A stretch of 64,000 nucleotides of DNA from Sitta carolinensis (Eukaryota; Chordata; Aves; Passeriformes; Sittidae). The translations under genes and the position numbers were made by a program. The stretch lies in NCBI GenBank assembly GCA_032173965.1, contig CM063284.1, positions 131,989,125 through 132,053,124 of the forward strand, given 5' to 3'. This document shows, piece by piece, positions 25,057 to 36,528 of the stretch. Within the stretch, counting starts at the first letter, position 1; every line of letters begins with the position of its first letter. The notes below the pieces were generated by a model, which was not told the DNA's origin, made no database searches, and saw nothing but the letters and a program-made list of their open reading frames with translations.

Positions 25057-27043
25057 GTAATTCCTGCGAGTTGTGATAGTTTAATTTCAGGCTGAAAGAT
25101 AAAGGCTGGGTTGTTTTGGGGTTTTTTTCTTCTTAATTATTAACTTAATTTAAGGTAGATACTGAATTTCATTTAAATTATTTTAACCTTGTAAATAATA
25201 AAAATCACAATTATGTTTCCTCAGAATTAGATCTAATTCCAAACACACAGAAATCATTGCAAATTTAGGAGTGGGGTTTTTTCACACTTACTGCTCCCTT
25301 GATTCATTTGACCAAAATAATTCATTTTAGCTTAACTTTAGACTGAGAAATTCCTGAAATATTAGTTCATGGTGTGTTAGCAAGTGCCATCATTTAATGA
25401 TTTATGCTACATTATTCTTATAATGCATACTAAAGAGAAACAACTCAGTTTTTCAGGAGCACCTGCTGCTGTGGCAAAGCAGCAGTTAATGTAATGAAGG
25501 GAGCGACTCTGATGATCTCTCTTGTGTCACGTGGCAGAGTGTTGTGCAGACACCTGAGTAAAACTTCAGTGATTAATCTCAAGCAGTGCATCATCCACAC
25601 CCTGTGTATTTAGGGTAGGGAGCTGAGCCTAGCCTGCCTTCCCACTGTTGTCTGGAGAGCTGGCTGCACCAACATGACTGTGTCACTTCACAGCCAGGCA
25701 CAGGGCTCTGTAGACAGATTGCATGTGCCATCTTTCAGTTTGTATTGGCCATGAACGCACCAGTCTTGAGAGAGAGTGAGCCTGTGTGGTTCATCATCAG
25801 CTAGGATAGTGTTTGCCATTACAGGTCAACAAATTCCATTATGAATTAAGAGATTAAGATAGAATAGTTGTGTTTTTCCTCTCCTTGAGAGGAAAACATA
25901 GCTAAAAGCTTCAGCACGGTTATTGGCATTGAAAATAATTAAAATATTTAGGAGTACAAATCATTTTGACTTGAGAACAAATGTCTGCAAGGTCTTATTG
26001 AATGCTTATTGTTCCCTACGTACAATAGGAAGGAGATGTAGTATCAATCTAGCAATGTTAACGTCATTTCTTTATGATTTTTTATTCCTGGGCTGTCTTA
26101 AAATTTGTTTCAATTCCTGAATTTTTGCCTATGTTACATATGCAGTTATTGTTTGTATATAATATAATATTTGCTAATTAAAATTTGTACTTTCATTTTT
26201 TAATCTTTTAAAATCATGTCACAATGCAGGAGTGCTGAGCGTGTCCTGGGTGTCATCAGGCCCAGCATCACCAGCCGGGCAAGGGAGGGGATTGTCCTGC
26301 TCTGCTTTGCACTGGGGCATCCTCACCTTGAATATTGTGTGAAGTTTTGGGCACCACAATATAAGAAAGTTATTAAACTACTGGAGAACATCTAAAGGGG
26401 GGCAGCAAAAAGGGTGAAGGGCCTTGAAGGAAAGCCATGCATCTGAGGTTACTTGGTCTGTTCAGCCTGGAGAAGAGGACACTGAGACACCTCATTACTG
26501 TCTACAACTTCCTCCTGAGGGAGCAGGAGGAGCAGACACTGAACTCTTCTCTGTGGTCCCAGGGACAGAATCTAAGGGAATGGCCTGAAGTTGCTTCAGG
26601 GCAAGTTTAGGTTGGGTTATTAGAAAAAGGCTTTCGTTGGACACTGGAACAGCTCCCCAGGGAAGGTGTCACAGCATCAGCCTGACAGAGTTCAAGGAGT
26701 GTTTAGATGATACTCTTGGGCACCTGGTGTCACTCCTAGGGATAGTGCTGAACAGACCCAGGAGTTTGACTCCATGATCCCTGTGGGTCCCATCCAACCC
26801 AAGATATTATATGATTCTGCGAAATCCCAGTAGCCAGCTCTGCTTAACAAACTTTGGGGGAAAAAACAAACAAAAAAACTCCCTAAAAAAACCCCAAAAA
26901 TTCAAAACTTACTCCACTTGACAAAATTGTCACTGTTCTTATTTATATTTTCTAATCTATTTGGAGTACCTTTCCTATGTGTAAATCTCTGTGGACTAAA
27001 ACCAACAGCAGAGAATAGACAAGGTGAACTTTCTGTCTTCCAG
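25057..27043. other. Intron C-D
   Basis: 1987 bp, GT-AG. It contains a CR1 3' end on the + strand that stops about 220 bp before exon D. The piece at 25450-25800 is somewhat GC-richer but not recognised. Confidence 0.8.
26225..26822 (+). mobile_element. CR1 LINE 3' end, + strand
   Basis: Typical CR1 blocks occur in order: GGGCACCACAATATAAGAA, TTCAGCCTGGAGAAGAGGA, CAGCTCCCCAGGGAAGGTGT, TGACTCCATGATCCCTGTGG, then ending ATATTATATGATTCTGCGA, the eroded CR1 terminal repeat. It is 5'-truncated and about 600 bp long. Its orientation is the same as VPS13B. It carries stop codons and is inert. Confidence 0.93.
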
Positions 27044-27110
27044 GCCAGGGGGAGATTGGCAGTCAGGACATTTTGAAGGAATTTTTCTACAATGCAGAGA
27101 GAAACTTTTG
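27044..27110 (+). CDS. VPS13B: VPS13B alternative exon D (short form, mutually exclusive with E)
   Basis: 67 nt: one base completing Arg (AG|G), then 22 codons, ending in phase 0. The acceptor is strong (TTTCTGTCTTCCAG) and the donor is TTG|GTGAGA. The peptide starts PGGDWQSGHFEG and contains IFLQCREKLL. It matches the shorter of the two human alternatives for exon 28 and leads in frame into exon F. Choosing D together with E is not possible without a stop (see the finding). The exon is probably a diverged duplicate of the first half of E. Confidence 0.92.
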
Positions 27111-29527
27111 GTGAGATTTCTGTAGTAAACTAAGGAGCTTACCTGAATAACTCTTCTTAAGCAAATTACTTCACTTTATTCTCCTATATATTCAAAAGAA
27201 TGGTTACAAGAACTGTAATACAAGGCACATTTTAACACTTAAAAGCTAACTTTTTCTAAATAATACTGATTTTGTAACACATAAATACATCTTTGCATTC
27301 ATAGTGTCTTTGTTCTTGTAATCTTTCTCCTCCTTGTTCTGTTAAAGCTGTCTGCTGAAAATCTAGGGTAAGTCTCTTTTCTACACACAGGATTTTACTA
27401 TACTTTTATTCTCATATGTCTTGACCTCTTGCTGTAGGTTGTCCTTTCATATAAAATTTTACAGTTACCTTTTTTAATCTCTTTTTTTTTTTGTTTGATC
27501 TGATTGAATTTCAGCCTTTTAGGAAGAGGTATGGCATAGCTTTATCTTGCAGTTACATCGAAACGTGCAAGCTAAATGTAAACAATTTTTTTTTTTGCTT
27601 ATAGCAGCTTTATTTGTTTCTTTTTTTTTTCTTCATATCTTCCATGCCTCATTCATTACCTCAAGCCTTGGGGAAGATTCTTGGTCTCTGGGGCAATATG
27701 GAGGTGTGTTCCTTTCCTGTACTGACAAGCTGAACAGACGTACTTTGTTGGTTCGACCTATCAGCAAGCAGGATCCTTTCAGTAACTTCTCTAGCTTCTT
27801 TCCCTCTGTAAGAATCTTTTAAAATTTTTTGAATACAGAACTTTCACTAATAAATACCAGCAATAAAAAAGAAAAAAAAACCTTAAATTAATTTCTTGTA
27901 GTCTAATTTTTTACACTGAATATATTTCTTGCTTATATTGATTATGTACGTTGTGTCATTTCCACCTTATCCTTTAGTAATTGTAATTTTTTAGTAGATA
28001 AAGAACAAGGGTTAATGGTTCACAACCTTGTACATACCAACAGACCACTGAAGTTGGTAGCATTCATTTATATTGGAAGTGAGCAAACACAGTACCTTTG
28101 AAGGCCAAACACATAAAAGCCAGTATTAAAGGCTGCGTTTTTTAATGTAATTCTGATATCTACTTGGGGATTTAAGTACTTGCTATTGCCACAGTATACC
28201 TTTATGCAGCCTTATAAAATTGTTTCTCTAATTATGCTAATGCAGCAATTAATAATTCCATATTTGAGTCTTTCTTTTAAATGCTTGGAAGTAATTTCTT
28301 GCTGATTCAGAATATCTCAGTGTGAGATATTTAAGCTATGTTCTTCTTGCCCCTTTTTCCTTGAAGAACTTTATGTGTTAAGACATTGGCCTCTTTATCT
28401 GTGGGTCTGTGGAATTATTTTGTGTTAGTGAAAGTTCTGGATGGTCTGATTTATTTTCATAATGAAAATTGATTTGGAATGCTTTCTGTTATTCCGTTTG
28501 TTTTAGTTCTTATAGTAAATTACCAGTTTAAATTTAAAAGCTTCCAGTTTTCCTGCATTTAAAATAGGTATCCTGTTTATTTAATAAAGAGATGTTGTTC
28601 ATCTGCTAACAATATTTAAATTATATTAAATTGATTTGTATAAAATTTAACATGCTGAAAGAAGCAACTACGTGCAAAATGCAGTTGCTTTCATTTGTGC
28701 TTACATGATTAAAGCTGATATTTAAATAATCTTGAAGAATTCTGTCAACGTGTATTACGTTGTTAAAATAATGTTTTTTGCATTTTCCATTCTTAACAAT
28801 GACTAGAAAACTTTCAAAGGTAATATGGAAACTGTCCTATTCATCTTGTAGGAGCTAAGCACTTAATTGTCATCTTTAGCAAGACAAATCTGTCTTAAGT
28901 AAAGAAATCTTTTTATTTTTAAAGTACCATGCAATGTATAATGAAATTATGTGCTTTAGCTTGTGGCAGAGCGATTTTCATTAAATACCCAGAGGTGATG
29001 TGGCCAAACCAGTTCAATATTTATTTAGATGACTATGGGTGGTTCATGCACTCGTGTTGAGACGGGCTGAAGCTATCTTAGCACCCGAGTGATATTTTAA
29101 TAGCTATGCACATACAGAAGGAACAAGGCAAAGGGAGTGAGAGCTACAAATATTTTAAATGAAGGAGGAATGAAAATATAAACTGTGTTAAAAATATCAG
29201 TAAGATTTTGTAAATTTAGTTTCTTGAATAATTGGGGGATTTTTTTGCTGATTAGATGTGAGTTTCGTGAAACATAAGTAACTGGAAAAGAAAAATATGT
29301 TCAGAAATTCATACTTTTAGATCAGCTGATGCAGAGAAGTCCAAAGCTGTGGACAAACTGTGCATTCAAAAAAATGAAAGGTATTTTGGGGGGGTTTACT
29401 GTTAAATGACTGTAGAAAGCTGCTAAAAAGTATAGAATCCTAAATAACCAGAAATATGGTAATTGATGAATGTTACATGTAGATTTTTGCAGCAGTTTAT
29501 TTATTTATTTATTTTTCATTGAAACAG
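27111..29527. other. Introns between D, E and F
   Basis: 555 bp separate D and E; 1720 bp separate E and F. The D-E spacer contains T-rich tracts that form the branch/pyrimidine region of E. The E-F intron is AT-rich and ends in a TTTATTTATTTATTTATTTT run and AAACAG. No further exon is required, since both D and E join F in phase 0. Confidence 0.8.
27666..27807 (+). CDS. VPS13B: VPS13B alternative exon E (long form, mutually exclusive with D)
   Basis: 142 nt: one base completing Ser (AG|C), then 47 codons, phase 0 at the end. The acceptor is ATTACCTCAAG behind a long T/C tract, and the donor is CCCTCT|GTAAGA. The peptide begins LGEDSWSLGQYGGVFLSCTD and ends SKQDPFSNFSSFFPS. It is 25 codons longer than exon D and also joins exon F in frame. 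The first 23 residues align with exon D (10 identities, with the G-D-W, GVFL/GIFL, C and KL positions shared); the rest is unique to E. In human, tissue-specific use of the two exons is known, so splicing regulators are likely here too. Confidence 0.92.
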
Positions 29528-29936
29528 ACAACTGCAAAACTTTTAGATGGCTCACACCAGCAACATGGCTTTCTTTCTCTCACTTATACCAAAGCTGTGA
29601 CAAAAAATGTCCGGCACAAACTGATATCAAGAAATGAACGAAGAACATTCCATAAGCTGTCAGAAGGTCACACTGATGGTTCTCCTCATTTTCTCCATGA
29701 GATCCTTCTCTCTGCTCAGGCCTTTGATGTGGTCCTCTGTTTTCCTTTGCTAAATGCAATTGCAAGCATTTTTCAAGCCAGGTTGCCCAGGAGTCAGAAG
29801 GAGAAAAGAAAGTCACCAGGCCAACCAATGAGGACTCATGCTCTGACTTCCCGCAACTTGCCTCTGATTTACATCAACACGGGCGTAATAAGAGTCTTCT
29901 TTCCCAAAAATGAGGAAGATCATCATATTGCAGAAG
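29528..29936 (+). CDS. VPS13B: VPS13B exon F (likely human exon 29 equivalent)
   Basis: 409 nt, the longest exon here: 136 codons plus one base. It begins TTAKLLDGSHQQHGFLSLTY, with later TKNVRHKL, FHKLSEGHTDGSPHFLHEIL, PLLNAIASIFQARLP, KSPGQPMRTHALTSRNLPLI and VIRVFFPK. Acceptor ATTGAAACAG, donor GCAGAAG|GTACAG. The open frame continues past the donor to a stop at 29993, so an unspliced read-through would add about 19 residues only. The conserved block is strong enough to fix the gene identity alone. Confidence 0.97.
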
Positions 29937-32900
29937 GTACAGCATTTTATGTTAGAGATTTTTTGCTGTTCAGTATTGAAGACAAATGCTTCTAGTTAAA
30001 TCACTGACCCTTGCTTCAGTTTTAAAGACAGAGTTAGGAAACATCTAACATTCATGCTACGTCTCTGCACATTTGCTCAAAATTTCCTTTAGCTATTTGA
30101 TCCTTGCTTTGGTACTAACAACAGAGTTTGCATTTTAAATGTGATTATAAATAATGGTCAAAAATTGTGTAAAGAGAACTTAGCTCACCTCTGCAGAGGT
30201 GATTCTGTCAGCTTTCATTACACTGGTATCAGTGTATGATACCCATAGACACCTGTTCCAGCATTGGAGTGTAAGCAGGGAACCTTAGCTCTTTTGGACA
30301 TTGACACCTGGAAAACCATGTGGTAGTTAAAGCAAGTAGATGATTTAGTTTGGAAAATACTATTAAAATGTACCTTATGGATGATGCCAAACAGATGATG
30401 AAGTTGTGCATTTTAATTGAAGCTTTTCCATCTCTCTTGTGTAAGAAGCTTTCAGGTATTTACACAGTGGGTAGTGTAAGACGTTCATAAACAGCTATTT
30501 GATCAATGGATAATACTTGTTCTGTATGATATTTTTTCCCCTTTGTATGTGAAAATATGTTTCCATCCCTATTACAATCTTTATGTATAAATAGAGATGC
30601 TGATGTTAAAATTAGACCATGTAATAGCTAATACGAGTACATTCACTTCTCACAATTCTTCTAGTGATTAAAAAAAGTAGTATTTTTCTAATATCATAAT
30701 ACATTTACAAAAGTTCTGTAGGTATGGAGCATTTTTTTTACCATTGTGTACAAAACACAATATAATCCTAAGAGTATAGGCTTCAGATTTTTCTCATAAC
30801 CTAATTGCAAGAAGTGCATGCAGTGAGAATTTAAATAGATCATTTTTTTGCCAGCATCCTCTACAATTTTCCAACTGGGATTGCTGAAAACACAGGAAGA
30901 TAAAATTAGACTGGCTGTCTTGGCAAGAAAGAATTATGATTCTAGTTGGAAGGGAGTTCTAGGGCATGCTGTCAAGGAAATCTTTTGTAAAAGTATGTTT
31001 TTGTAGCTCTGGAGCTGTATACTTCGTTAAAAATAAATTATAAAAAAAACTTTGTCTTTTTGGTGTTTCTTGCTTAAGAATGCCTGCAAGGAACAGAATT
31101 GCCATGGTTAAGCAGTCAATATAGGAAGGAAAATTGTATGTTTTTAAAGCAAAATGCTAAAGATTATCCTGATTAATAAGAAAGCCAGCTACACTGTTCC
31201 ACTGAAAAACTCTGAAAATTGGTACTGTTCTTTCATTTCTTCTTTCACACCAGATTTTCCCAAAGTCTCATTTGCTTATGATGAAATAAATTGCTTCTCT
31301 CTTCTCCTGCTTATTGTCTTCAAGAACAATAGACATTAGAAACAATAGGGAGCAAGAGCTAAATAAGACCGACATCTCTGTTGTATTAGGTCAGAAGAGT
31401 GTTACATCTTCTGGAGATATGCCTCCATAAGACCCTCATTCATCATTCATTGACTAAGAGAGACTTTCAATCCAATAAGATTTTGTGTGTTTCAATTTTT
31501 GATTGCTGCAGTAAAAGCAGAAAAATTATTTTAGTTTCTCTTCTGGTCAATTGTCTGCTGTTCATATCCTGTGCATACTAATAGCTACAACAAATATCCT
31601 TCTCCCAAACTTCACAAGTAATTGTGACTTTACATGTAGAGTTAAAAAAAAAAGCAATTTTATTTACTCGCAACTTCCACAATGAACTGTGGTAGACAAA
31701 CACTTAAATAATCAAAATCATGTTTCTTCTTCTGAGGAATTTGAATACTTGCATGCATGACTACACCCACACAGTTTTATAGTATTTTAGTTTCATGGAT
31801 TTTGCAGCAGCACCAATTGACATTTCTTTTTGTGGTAGATTTGAGGGCAGCATTCTGTCTTTGGCAATAAGCAATGCTGATGTCTCTGAGTAGGATTTGT
31901 TAATACATCAGGTGGCATTTCAAGCTCTGGCCAACAGCCCACACTGCAATGAAGTAAAGGTAATTAAATATATGAAAGCAATATATGACCAGTAGGAACA
32001 AGAACTACTGCATAGCAGAAGACTAAAAGTGAAAATTGTAAATTGCAAAAAAATAAGAAGTTGTAAAGTCAGAAAAAAGTCCCATCTGGCTCATTCGAGG
32101 ACAATTGCAACTCTTTTTTGTATGTACTAGGAGCAAAATATCAGACATCACTATAAAGCACTGATAAATTTGTTGATAGTGAAAAAGAAAAGGCAGCACA
32201 CTGAATAAATATATGTCCTGCATTTGTAGAAGTGATATATTCTTGTCACATGAGCATGACTCTCTACTTTGAAGTCTGTCATAACATATGGTCTGTAACA
32301 TCCTCCTCACTTACTGTTAAAGTTTCAAATCAGGCTGAGTAAGTTGTGCTCAGGGATCTTGGTCTTCTGAGGCTAATTTTTAACACACCTTGGAAGAACA
32401 TGTTTTAGACAGCTGAAGGTTTATTTAGTAAAATGAAAAGTGTAATGTTCAAATAAAATTAAGACAGATAGTTTTATTGTTCTCCCTCAGAGAACATAAA
32501 GGAAAAAATATTACAGGATTCAGTTAATAAAGAATTACATATTTCTTACATGTTAATAAATATGGTTTTATGGAAAATTAGACTTCTGAAAAACATCTGA
32601 TTTCCATTCTTCATTGTGGTTTCAATTCTTAGTTGATAAAATGTTTGCAAAGATTTGATATGCTTGGATTTTTTCTAGGGAGTTTGACATTTTGTCTCAT
32701 GGTATTTAATTTAAATACAGCCCCATACTGTCTCTGGAAATGTTAAATGAATTAAACCAGGAATTTTAAAAAAATCCCACAAAAACTCATCAATTGGGAA
32801 TAATAAATGAAATTGGTGTTTAATAGTCTGAAAGTAAATAAAACCATTGCTGCTATCATCAGCGAATGTTGCAAAGAATTTCCTGAGGCCATGCATCTGG

Positions 32901-35358
32901 GTTACTGTGCTTACACCACTGCTTGTAGAAAATACAGTAAATCTTCTAAAGCTAAAGTTATAAACAGTTTACACAGACTGGATCTTCAGGACTGGAGAGA
33001 CTATCCTGGGGAACAGTGGCTGAAACAGCTTGAGGGTCACAGTAGACTGAGGGAAAAGAAATAAGGGAGGTAGCTGTACTTCTGCATATGGCAGATGCTG
33101 GAATATCAAGTCCAATTTGCTTTCTGTTGTAAAACTGGGAATTGATAAAAGTAGAGAGGGTGCTGAAAAGTATAAAAAATGTGGAGTGCTAGACAAAGAG
33201 TCTTACAAAGAATGATTAAAAGAACATAAGGTATTTAGCTCAGCAAAAAGATGACTAAGATGAGTGAGTAAAACTAAATGAGGTTGTGAACATCTTTACA
33301 CTTGAGTCTCTAAGATTTTCCAAGATTGTGTTTAGATTGTAAGTATAAACTAATATATGTACAGTATTATATTGTAAGTAATCTTAAATTGTAAGTATGT
33401 TTTTAAAATGTAGCATAGATGTATTTCCCCTCAAACTTTTTAATATCTGCAATGACTAATTGCTTAATACATTATTCCCATATTTTGAAAAGCATAAGTT
33501 AATGAATGGAGATATGAATTCATCATATGCATTCATATAACTCTTTAGAAGCCAGCTGATTATATTAATGTCTGTGATTCTTTTGATTTAAAATTGGTTT
33601 ATTTATTGACCTACAGTACACTGTACACAAAAGGCTCATGCCCAGCCTTGGAAAAAACTCTTAAAATGCTTACACAATAGACACCTTTTTGGGTAGTCCT
33701 GTATTTATTTCGTTTTGCTAAGTGTCAGAGACAAATTAAAATTCTTAGCCTAAAATATATTTTATTAAGAACCACTTCCCAAGAATAAGGCATCTGCCAC
33801 CTAATTAAGTTGCAGTTATAATCAGATGTATATTTAATACCATCGCTCCAATTTCTTATGCGAGTATTGGAAAGCAAATACCTAAGTGTACAGTGGCAGT
33901 ATTCTAGTACTTAATACAGTTCCGTATAATTTTTGAAAATATAAGTTCAGATTTAGTTAAAAAATGGAGATTTTCATCAGCTTAACTCATATATCTTATT
34001 TCTAGCAACCAAACCATCTGTAAATAATTTTGTTCTGCTTTGGGGGGCTAAAGGATTTGTCTTTACTTTGTAAGTACATGAGGTTCTTTTAAATAGATTG
34101 CTTGTGTGCTAATACACTTGTGTATCAGAACTTGTGTTCCCACTTTGCCACATATTTACTGGGGTATTCCCTACAATAGTTTGAAAATATCATTTAAAAT
34201 TTCTGTTATTTTTTTGATCTGTTTAGCAATATGCATGTCTTTATACAAGTTTAGCTGCAAAGCATGGTGTCTTTTTCATCAAGAGATTACTGGGTCTGAA
34301 GAAAGCATTTTTTAAACTTACAGATTTTGCTGGTTCTTACACCAAGCATTTCACACTTCAGTAAAATATTTAAACTATCTCCTACTGCAATCTTGTTTTC
34401 AAAACTCATGTATGACAGTCTTGCAGAACTTCCTTGGATGTGGGGGCAGGTGTGATGTTACTCCATCCTTGTTACATCTCACACAGGTGTTGCAGTGAAC
34501 CATTTCCCTTCAGATGATGAGCTCTTTGAACTTGCATCACACATGCTCCAGAATTTCCTAGTTAATATGGAGTCTTCTGAGCGCAACCTTATCCAAGTGC
34601 TTTGTCTGTGCCTGCTGACAGAGTTAGCTTTCTACAAAAAATATGGTGCTGTTTTATTTCTGGGTGGAACTTTGGTTTTCTGTCTAATATGACCACTGCT
34701 TTTAAAACTAAGGAACTTTACATGTGGCTGAAATTTGAAAATTATGGAAATAAGTGGAAAGCAGAGATTTTTCTTCATGGAATAATTCTGTTACGGATGT
34801 GAAATTTACTGTCCAGTATTACATCTTGTTCTTTGTATATGTGTCAGATTTCAGATTCTCTTGTTTCAGTCCTTGTGTTTGAACTTTTCATGTGTGTTGC
34901 AGCTGATTCCAAATGCTACCAGGATAGTTATACCGTGATATCCTGTAATGTTTTACATCTAAAGATATAGGCCCATAATAAAAAAGGTCACACAATTCAG
35001 AGTGGTTTACATGCTGATATTTCAGCAAATAGTTATTGGAGAAACAAACAGATTGCAAAGAATCTGTGATAAAATGTCTGAAGGCATTTTGGAATAAACC
35101 CCCACCAACAAAGTGTCAGAGAGAATGAGAAGTCACAGACCAGGATTTAGTGGTGATAAAACTCTGGGGAAATGAAATTACAATAGTTTTGTCTTTATGT
35201 ATCACAGCAGGGCTATCGATTTTATGTTCCTCCTGTGCAAAATTGAATCCTTAGCAAATATTCTTATATAATTTTTTTAAAGAAGTACTTTTTCAGCATT
35301 CCTGCTTTGTGCATTTGACTTTTAATCAAACACATATTTTCTCTTCTCCTAACTACAG
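29937..35358. other. Intron F-G
   Basis: 5422 bp, GT-AG. AT-rich with no repeat family or exon that I could name. Confidence 0.75.
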
Positions 35359-35470
35359 CTTATCCATCAATTAAAGAAGACACTTTGGTTCTCAAGATTG
35401 GATCTGTCTCTATGGCTCCTCAGGCTGACAACCCTCTTAGTAGAGCTGTGCTCAGAAAAGACATTTATCA
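35359..35470 (+). CDS. VPS13B: VPS13B exon G (likely human exon 30 equivalent)
   Basis: 112 nt: two bases completing Ala (G|CT), 36 codons, then CA of a Gln codon. Peptide YPSIKEDTLVLKIGSVSMAP, then QADNPLSRAVLRKDIY. Acceptor TAACTACAG and donor TTATCA|GTAAGT, which is near-consensus. It splices over a 21.9-kb intron to exon H. Confidence 0.95.
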
Positions 35471-36472
35471 GTAAGTGTCAGGGGAGGGGTTTGGCTTTTC
35501 ATATATGGTCTCAGAAAAATTCATTCTGGGAGAAGTTAATTGATCAATAAAACGGGTACGTGCAGCCTGTAAAAATACTTTTCACATACAACCTTTTGAT
35601 ATTCAAAACCAGGTTTTTCTGATTTTCTTCACTTGTGGGCTTTCAAATCCATTTAGACAAATCAAGTTCTGCTGTGAAGTGCTGATGAATAACAGAATTT
35701 AAATGTCAAATAACTATGAAGTTTAAACTCACAGATGAGAACATTTTAAGAGGCTTTCTTTTATTCAGCTACTATGAAGTTCACCTTAGAGAAAAGGAAA
35801 TTTTTTGTGACTTCCAAAGTGTTCAGTAGCCATATAGTGAGAAGGAGATAGATCTTAATAGTATAAATGGTAAACATATATTCAAACTCTAGGATTCTTG
35901 ATGTCATGTAGATCAAAGCTTAAAGGAATGCAAACTTCTGAGGAGCTCTTTCCCAGTAAACACATTTTCTGTGAAAATGTCATGCTCTGGATTGTGTCAC
36001 TAAGTATGTGCAAACCACACTAATCATATATAGGCAGCAAAACTGGTGAACATATGTAATCAACATGATAAAAGTAATATATGATCCTTAGTAGAGTTGG
36101 CACTGTTGCCAGACATGAAAGTAGGGTTTCAAATAATACCAAGTGAGAAAAGTCACAGAAATACAGATGAACAAGTGTCTTATACTTCCCGTTGGTCTGT
36201 TTTTCAGATGTGGCAATATTTTTAACTACTTCATAGTGCTCTTCAATAGAAATTACAAACATCAAAATCTTTTCCCAGCAGTAAAACATTTACTGCCTAG
36301 AAAATGACAGCAAGTTTTACTTTTGTCAAGGCTAGGATTTTTAGGAGACCATGAAATATCTCCAATTTCACTTCTGATCACTTAGAAGTTGTAAGAGAGT
36401 CTTTTTCTTCATATTTCCATGTGGAAACATTTAAATTAATGGGTTTGCTTGTATGTTTGGTTATACTAGTTA

Positions 36473-36475
<3 letters not shown>

Positions 36476-36522
<47 letters not shown>
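36476..36522. repeat. Poly(T) tract of 47 bases
   Basis: An uninterrupted run of T, followed by A and more T-rich sequence. It might be the tail of a minus-strand retroposed RNA, but I recognise no mRNA beyond it and saw no target-site duplication. Confidence 0.95.

Positions 36523-36528
<6 letters not shown>

Noticed and set aside
27547..27665. Extension of exon E to the left in the open frame
   Set aside because: This is the T-rich pyrimidine tract of the acceptor. The encoded run of Phe and Leu is not part of VPS13B, and the AG at 27664-27665 gives the correct phase.
29519..29527. Upstream ATG in frame with exon F
   Set aside because: The ATG-to-AAACAG stretch is intron; the conserved VPS13B peptide and the AG acceptor begin at 29528.
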